25,732 bases of DNA from positions 19,118 through 44,849 of the forward strand of contig DCWG01000127.1 in assembly GCA_002327525.1 (NCBI GenBank). The letters are read 5' to 3'. Shown piece after piece: positions 21,648 through 25,732 of this stretch. Below the pieces are notes generated by a model, which worked only from the letters and a program-made list of their open reading frames with translations, was not told where the DNA came from and searched no databases. Position numbers and translations under genes: made by a program. The DNA is from Gammaproteobacteria bacterium UBA2168 (GTDB lineage Bacteria > Pseudomonadota > Gammaproteobacteria > Pseudomonadales > Azotimanducaceae). Every line of letters starts with the position of its first letter. Positions within the stretch are counted from its first letter, which is position 1.

Positions 21648-22243
21648 ACCTGGTGCCCCATGCCGTACTCACGCCACTGTACGTGGTAGTTCAGCGCCAG
21701 CAGGGCTTCCCGCGAGGTGATGGCGCGTGTGATCGGTATCATCGGATCCATCTGGCCATGGGCCATGAAGATCGGTATGTCAATGTTGGCGAAACTCACG
21801 CGATCGGACAGGTGTTCGTGGTCGTGAACGTACGTCGACAGCGCCATGATACCAGCTAGCCGTTCGTTGAAGCTGAGGCCGAGCTGCAGGGCGATGACCC
21901 CGCCCTGGCTGAATCCGGCGAGCGCGATACGCTCGTAGGGCGTGCCGTTCGCGGCTTCCGCCTCGATTAGTTCGGCCACCGCGTCGGCTGCCGCCTGGAT
22001 GTCCTGTTCACCTGAGAGCGGTGCGCCGGGATCGATGTCGTACCAGGCACGCATTTCCATACCGGCATTGATGGTCACAGGGCGTACCGGTGCATTGGGA
22101 AACACGAACCGCAAGTTGGTGTTCAGATCGAGCATGGGGACGATGGGCTCGAAATCGGTGGCGTCCGCGCCGAGGCCGTGCATCCAGATCACGCTACCGG
22201 TGGTGCCGTCGCCGGTTTCGACTTCCAGGGTTTCCAATGTCAT
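21593..22243 (-). CDS. Carboxylesterase/phospholipase-type alpha/beta hydrolase
   Basis: A 216-residue alpha/beta hydrolase of the acyl-protein thioesterase/carboxylesterase family (PF02230 type). VIWMHGLGADATDFEPIVPML is at 18-38, RFVFPNAPVRPVTINAG at 45-61 and MRAWYDI at 64-70. The catalytic triad is Ser112 (ALAGFSQGGVIAL), Asp166 (MAHGQMDPMIP) and His197 (YGMGHQV). It hydrolyses carboxyl esters, with physiological substrates uncertain. The frame continues upstream of the ATG at 22243, but that part crosses the divergent ABC transporter's promoter, so it is not included. The end overlaps the start region of miaE. It is the first gene of the minus-strand run esterase-miaE-GT2-membrane protein. 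Confidence 0.92.
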   Translation of the reverse strand: MTLETLEVETGDGTTGSVIWMHGLGADATDFEPIVPMLDLNTNLRFVFPNAPVRPVTINAGMEMRAWYDIDPGAPLSGEQDIQAAADAVAELIEAEAANGTPYERIALAGFSQGGVIALQLGLSFNERLAGIMALSTYVHDHEHLSDRVSFANIDIPIFMAHGQMDPMIPITRAITSREALLALNYHVQWREYGMGHQVCPEEIRDIAGWLNQVFA

Positions 22244-22290
22244 GAGTAGCCGCGCTCTTTTGGGAGCGGGAAGTATCGGACAACCGCGCT

Positions 22291-22302
22291 TTATTGCAAT
22301 AA
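22291..22302. promoter_or_regulatory. 12-bp perfect palindrome in a divergent promoter region
   Basis: TTATTGCAATAA is self-complementary and lies 7 nt before the ABC transporter ATG, in the 66-nt gap between the divergent esterase and transporter genes. It could be a regulator-binding site or part of an A/T-rich promoter. I know no regulator to attach to it. Confidence 0.3.
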
Positions 22303-22309
22303 TGAAGCG

Positions 22310-24130
22310 ATGGACGATGGGATGAATCGACAAGCTTCCAGGGACCTGGGACAGCTCAAACCTGCACTCGGCTTCTTGCGCCCCTACTGGCCGCAAGTGG
22401 TCATCGCGAGTGCCGCTCTGGTGGTAACGGCCAGCGTGACGCTGTCCGTGGGACAGGGCCTGCGCTACATCATCGATGCAGGTTTACTGGAGGGCACGAC
22501 CGACACGCTGGTGCAGAGCATCCTTGTGTTCGCGGCACTCATCGTCGTGCTGACGGCGGGAACGTTCATACGCTTCTATTACGTGTCGTGGATTGGCGAG
22601 CGCGTCAGTGCCGATCTGCGCACGGCCGTATTCCGGCACCTGATTCGGCTACATCCGGGCTTCTTCGAGATGAACCTGCCGACGGAAATACAATCGCGCA
22701 TTACTACCGATACGACGCTGCTGCAGACGGTGATCGGCTCATCGGTGTCTATCGCGCTGCGCAACATGCTGATGTTTCTGGGCGGCGTGGTGTTGTTGTT
22801 CGTCACCAATGCGAAGCTCTCGCTGGTGGTACTTCTCAGTGTGCCGTTGGTGGTGTTTCCGATACTGTGGTTCGGTCGTAGGGTCAGACGGCTTTCGCGC
22901 AGCAGCCAGGATACGCTGGCTGAGGTAGGGAGCTATGCTGGTGAATCGCTGCGGCATATCAAGGTGGTGCAGTCATTCAACCACGAACCTGTGGACGAGG
23001 TGGCCTTCGACCACCGTGTGGAGCACGCTTTCAGCGTGGCCGTGCGGCGAATCAGACAGCGTGCGTGGTTAGTGGCCGTCGTCATGTTGTTGGTGATGGT
23101 GGCGATCGGACTCATGCTCTGGGTGGGTGGTCAGGATGTCATTGCCGGTGGTACCAGCGCGGGAGAACTGGCCGCTTTCATCTTCTATGCCTTTATCGTG
23201 GCCGGTTCCGTGGGCGCGATCAGCGAGGTTTACAGCGATTTACAACGTGCGGCGGGTGCGACGGAACGCCTCATAGAGTTGCTGCACAGTCCTAGCGAGT
23301 TACCGGAACCAGGCGTTTCCGCCGTGAATGGCAGTGCCAATTCCGAGGTGCTGGAGCTGGTGGATGTGGCGTTCGATTACCCATCCCGCCCGGAAGTGCC
23401 GGTACTCACGGATGTGAGTTTCGTTGTCCGTTCCGGCGAAATGGTGGCTCTCGTGGGCCCGTCGGGGGCTGGCAAGAGCACGATATTCGACCTGATACAG
23501 CGTTTTTATGATCCCATATCCGGAAGCGTGCGGCTGGGTGGCGTGGACTTGCGCGTGATGCGTCTGGAGCAGGTTCGCGGTTCAATTGGATTCGTCCCTC
23601 AGGATCCAGTGCTGTTCGCCGGTTCCCTGCGGGACAATCTCACCTATGGCCGACCCGAAGCCGAAGAACCAGCGCTGCGCGCGGCTCTGGAAAGCGCGCA
23701 CGCCGCGCAGTTTGTGGCGACCTTGCCCGACGGTCTCGACACCAGTGTAGGCGAAGGGGGCGTCGGCCTGTCAGGCGGGCAGAAACAACGCCTTGCCATA
23801 GCCCGAGCGGTGTTGACCGAACCACAGCTGTTGTTGCTGGATGAAGCGACCAGTTCTCTGGATGCGCAGAGCGAACAGCACATTCGCGAGAGCATCGATC
23901 AGTTGAAAGGCAGCTGCAGCATCCTGGTGATCGCGCACAGGTTGTCCACGGTGCGCCAGGCTGATCGCATCATTGTCCTGGACTCAGGAAGGGTGACAGC
24001 TCAGGGCACACACGAAGAACTGGTGCGATCCAACGAACTGTACGCGCGTTTTGCACGGATACAGTTCGAGTCTCCTTACCTTGGCGCGCGTGAGCGCGCG
24101 CTGCCAGCACGCTTGCGTGCCGGCAGCTAG
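22310..24130 (+). CDS. ABC exporter, fused permease-ATPase (MsbA-related subfamily)
   Basis: A 606-residue half-transporter. An N-terminal six-helix permease (helices at about 30-48, 70-90, 145-165, 170-186, 255-273 and 284-306) precedes one ATPase domain. Walker A is GPSGAGKST (383-391), Q-loop FVPQDPVLFAGSLRDNLTYG, signature LSGGQKQRLAIARA (from about 487), Walker B LLLLDEATSSLD and switch His in VIAHRLSTV. All are intact, so it should work as a homodimer. It resembles the MsbA-related proteobacterial subfamily (TIGR02204-like) rather than true MsbA, so lipid or drug export is possible. The permease loop PGFFEMNLPTEIQSRITTDTTL is characteristic. Two starts are possible, 22310 and 22322. No strong SD is visible. 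A terminator hairpin follows. Confidence 0.92.
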   Translation: MDDGMNRQASRDLGQLKPALGFLRPYWPQVVIASAALVVTASVTLSVGQGLRYIIDAGLLEGTTDTLVQSILVFAALIVVLTAGTFIRFYYVSWIGERVSADLRTAVFRHLIRLHPGFFEMNLPTEIQSRITTDTTLLQTVIGSSVSIALRNMLMFLGGVVLLFVTNAKLSLVVLLSVPLVVFPILWFGRRVRRLSRSSQDTLAEVGSYAGESLRHIKVVQSFNHEPVDEVAFDHRVEHAFSVAVRRIRQRAWLVAVVMLLVMVAIGLMLWVGGQDVIAGGTSAGELAAFIFYAFIVAGSVGAISEVYSDLQRAAGATERLIELLHSPSELPEPGVSAVNGSANSEVLELVDVAFDYPSRPEVPVLTDVSFVVRSGEMVALVGPSGAGKSTIFDLIQRFYDPISGSVRLGGVDLRVMRLEQVRGSIGFVPQDPVLFAGSLRDNLTYGRPEAEEPALRAALESAHAAQFVATLPDGLDTSVGEGGVGLSGGQKQRLAIARAVLTEPQLLLLDEATSSLDAQSEQHIRESIDQLKGSCSILVIAHRLSTVRQADRIIVLDSGRVTAQGTHEELVRSNELYARFARIQFESPYLGARERALPARLRAGS

Positions 24131-24139
24131 CCTGGACTA

Positions 24140-24169
24140 GGCATGTCGCGCGCAAGCGCGCGACATGCC
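24140..24169 (+). terminator. Strong hairpin terminator after the ABC exporter
   Basis: A perfect 13-bp stem (GGCATGTCGCGCG at 24140-24152 and its complement at 24157-24169) with a 4-nt loop, followed by AAAAG. The stem is very stable, but the U-tract is missing on the plus strand; read on the minus strand it would have TTTT. It probably ends or strongly pauses the exporter transcript and protects its 3' end. Two more stems precede it within the end of the gene. Confidence 0.65.
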
Positions 24170-24223
24170 AAAAGAAGCTAAACTCGTTTCAAACAACTCA
24201 ATGTGTTCTGGGAGATAAAGGCA

Positions 24224-25354
24224 ATGGGACCACTTTCCGGATTTCGTGTCATAGAACTCGCCGGCATCGGGCCGGGACCATTCTGCGGCATGATGCTTTC
24301 CGACATGGGTGCGGAGGTCATCCGCGTGGACCGTATCGCGCCGGGCGCGAAAGCGCCGAAAGACGTGTTGGCGCGCAATCGCCGCTCCATCGGAGTGAAT
24401 CTGAAATCGCCGGAAGGGGTCGAGACCGTTCTGAAGCTGGTTGAGAGTGCGGATGCGCTGTTTGAAGGGTTTCGTCCGGGTGTTACCGAAAGGCTCGGCC
24501 TCGGACCAGAGGAGTGCATGGCGCGCAACCCGAAACTGGTATATGGGCGCATGACCGGTTGGGGACAGGATGGGCCCATGGCGCAGGCGGCGGGTCATGA
24601 CATCAACTACATCGGGCTGGCTGGTGCGCTGCACGCCATCGGACGTAAGGGTGAGCGTCCCGTGCCGCCACTCAATCTGGTCGGCGATTTCGGTGGCGGG
24701 GGCATGTTGCTTGCATTCGGTGTGGTGTGCGCGCTGCTCGAAGCGCAGAACTCCGGTAAGGGTCAGGTGGTCGATGCAGCGATGGTGGATGGTGCGGCCA
24801 GTCTCATGGCCATGTTTTTCAGTTTTGCCGCCGGTGGTGGGTTCACCGATCAGCGGGGCACCAACACGCTCGATGGCGGCGCGCATTTCTACGACACCTA
24901 CGAAACCGGCGATGGTAAGTACATCTGTCTGGGCTCCATCGAACCGCAGTTCTACCAGCTGCTAGTCGAAAAATCGGGGGTGGACGCCGAACGTTTCGCA
25001 CCACAGATGGATGCTGTCAGGTGGCCTGATCTGAAGGCGGAGCTGACGCGGGTATTCAAGATGAAGACCAGGGATGAGTGGTGCGAGATCATGGAAGGCA
25101 CGGACGTTTGCTTTGCTCCCGTACTGTCCATTTTCGAGGCGCCCACTCATCCGCACAATGCAGCCCGGCAGACGTTTGTCGAGGTCGATGGCGTGATGCA
25201 ACCCGCGCCGTCGCCGCGTTTTAGTCGCACGGAGCCGGGCATTTCTCACGGTGCACAGGCCCCGGGGACAGATACCGAGGCCGTACTCGCAGATTATGGA
25301 TTCGACCCGGATCAGATCGCTGCGCTGCAAGAATCCGGCGCGGTGACTGGCTGA
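24224..25354 (+). CDS. Alpha-methylacyl-CoA racemase (CaiB/BaiF CoA-transferase family III)
   Basis: A 376-residue family III CoA-transferase fold protein. GFRVIELAGIGPGPFCGMMLSD-type start (residues 6-27), DALFEGFRPGVTERLGLGPE (77-96), GRMTGWGQDGP and GHDINYIGLAG. His125, Asp155 and Glu240 correspond in position to His126, Asp156 and Glu241 of the Mycobacterium tuberculosis racemase MCR, so I call racemase rather than CoA-transferase. It interconverts 2R- and 2S-methylacyl-CoA, needed for beta-oxidation of branched fatty acids or sterol side chains. The ATG at 24224 follows AAAGG; an earlier in-frame ATG at 24203 adds 7 residues without an SD. It precedes prpE by 15 nt, an operon linked to propionyl and branched-chain acyl metabolism. 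Confidence 0.9.
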   Translation: MGPLSGFRVIELAGIGPGPFCGMMLSDMGAEVIRVDRIAPGAKAPKDVLARNRRSIGVNLKSPEGVETVLKLVESADALFEGFRPGVTERLGLGPEECMARNPKLVYGRMTGWGQDGPMAQAAGHDINYIGLAGALHAIGRKGERPVPPLNLVGDFGGGGMLLAFGVVCALLEAQNSGKGQVVDAAMVDGAASLMAMFFSFAAGGGFTDQRGTNTLDGGAHFYDTYETGDGKYICLGSIEPQFYQLLVEKSGVDAERFAPQMDAVRWPDLKAELTRVFKMKTRDEWCEIMEGTDVCFAPVLSIFEAPTHPHNAARQTFVEVDGVMQPAPSPRFSRTEPGISHGAQAPGTDTEAVLADYGFDPDQIAALQESGAVTG

Positions 25355-25369
25355 GAGCGAGAGGCGGCT

Positions 25370-25732
25370 ATGAGTTATCAGGAGGAATACGCCCGCTCGC
25401 TCGAAGATCCACAAACATTCTGGGCGGAACAGGCGCGTGCGCTGCCATGGTATGAGTTCCCACCGGTCATCCTCGATCAGGATGACAACGGTGCGTGGCG
25501 ATGGTTCAGGGGCGGGAAGACCAATTCCTGCTGGCTGGCGCTCGACCGCCATGTGGACGATGGACGCGGAGAGCAGGCTGCCATCATCTACGATTCACCG
25601 GTAACGGGAAAACAGACGCGCTTCTCCTATGCCGAGATGTGCGATTGGGTAGCGCGGGTAGCCGGAGGTTTGCGCTCGCTCGGGGTGGAAAAGGGGGATC
25701 GTGTAATCATCTACATGCCGATGGTGCCGGAG
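25370..25732 (+). CDS. prpE: Propionyl-CoA synthetase, N-terminal part (window ends inside)
   Basis: 121 codons of an acyl-CoA synthetase cut by the window edge. The N-terminal ACAS_N domain is plain: SYQEEYARSLEDPQTFWAEQ, then CWLALDRHVDDGRGEQAAII, YDSPVTGKQTRFSYAEMC and GDRVIIYMPMVPE. The DRHV-GRG-QAA-IYDSPVTG block matches PrpE more than acetyl-CoA synthetase. It activates propionate (or similar short acids) with ATP and CoA to an acyl-CoA, consistent with the upstream racemase. A purine-rich GAGAGGCGG lies before the ATG at 25370. Catalytic and AMP-binding motifs are outside the window. Confidence 0.85.
   Translation, partial: MSYQEEYARSLEDPQTFWAEQARALPWYEFPPVILDQDDNGAWRWFRGGKTNSCWLALDRHVDDGRGEQAAIIYDSPVTGKQTRFSYAEMCDWVARVAGGLRSLGVEKGDRVIIYMPMVPE

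Noticed and set aside
1..25732. Prophage, IS element, CRISPR array, or toxin-antitoxin pair
   Set aside because: I found no transposase, integrase, repeat-spacer pattern or recognised toxin or antitoxin gene. The two small adjacent membrane proteins near 3090-3254 do not fit a known toxin type.

Overview
The window looks like a chromosomal segment of a G+C-rich gammaproteobacterium, probably free-living or marine. The clues are a rhlB-type DEAD-box helicase, miaE, a SixA phosphatase, a short-type argC, and dense operons with 1- and 4-base overlaps. The genus is inferred only weakly. I see no phage, IS element, CRISPR array, rRNA or tRNA. Most genes are ordinary metabolic or housekeeping genes. 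The accessory interest lies in small membrane proteins, two decayed ABC ATPase genes, and one metal-responsive locus.

Layout. 1-774 (+): the 3' end of a membrane protein, a four-helix membrane protein and a 34-codon one-helix ORF. 830-4016 (-): a probable five-gene operon, read from 4016 downward: two-module VOC protein, 54-aa membrane protein, membrane/coiled-coil protein with an apparent ATT start, exported metallo-beta-lactamase-fold hydrolase, PNPOx-like flavoprotein. 4068-5463: an RsmB/NOP-type rRNA methyltransferase (+) converging on sixA (-), with overlapping 3' ends. 5464-10493: a patchwork with an Opp/Dpp-type ATPase pseudogene, an SDR-VOC pair (+), an LLM flavin oxidoreductase and a rhomboid protease (-), and a broken ABC-F ATPase.

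10482-16891 (-): a tightly packed run argC-aspT-rhlB-nitrilase-AI-2E-family permease-hisC, joining arginine and histidine biosynthesis genes to an RNA helicase and a Nit1-like amidase. 16997-19014: an SDR gene (-) diverges from an SmtB-like ArsR regulator and a short CDF-type cation transporter (+). A perfect 12-6-12 palindrome of the SmtB/CzrA class lies against the regulator's start codon. 19028-22243 (-): esterase, MiaE, a soluble GT2-like glycosyltransferase and an unrecognised membrane protein. 22310-25732 (+): an MsbA-related ABC exporter, a strong hairpin terminator, an alpha-methylacyl-CoA racemase and the start of a propionyl-CoA synthetase.

How they fit together. The 3' end suggests activation and racemisation of propionyl or branched acyl-CoAs. 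The metal locus should be a self-regulated efflux unit whose operator could also control the divergent SDR. I found no clear new defence or mobile system. The most unusual items are the SmtB/CDF locus with a Cys in place of the usual transport-site His, the small-protein/ATT-start gene pair, and the GT2-membrane protein pair placed behind miaE.
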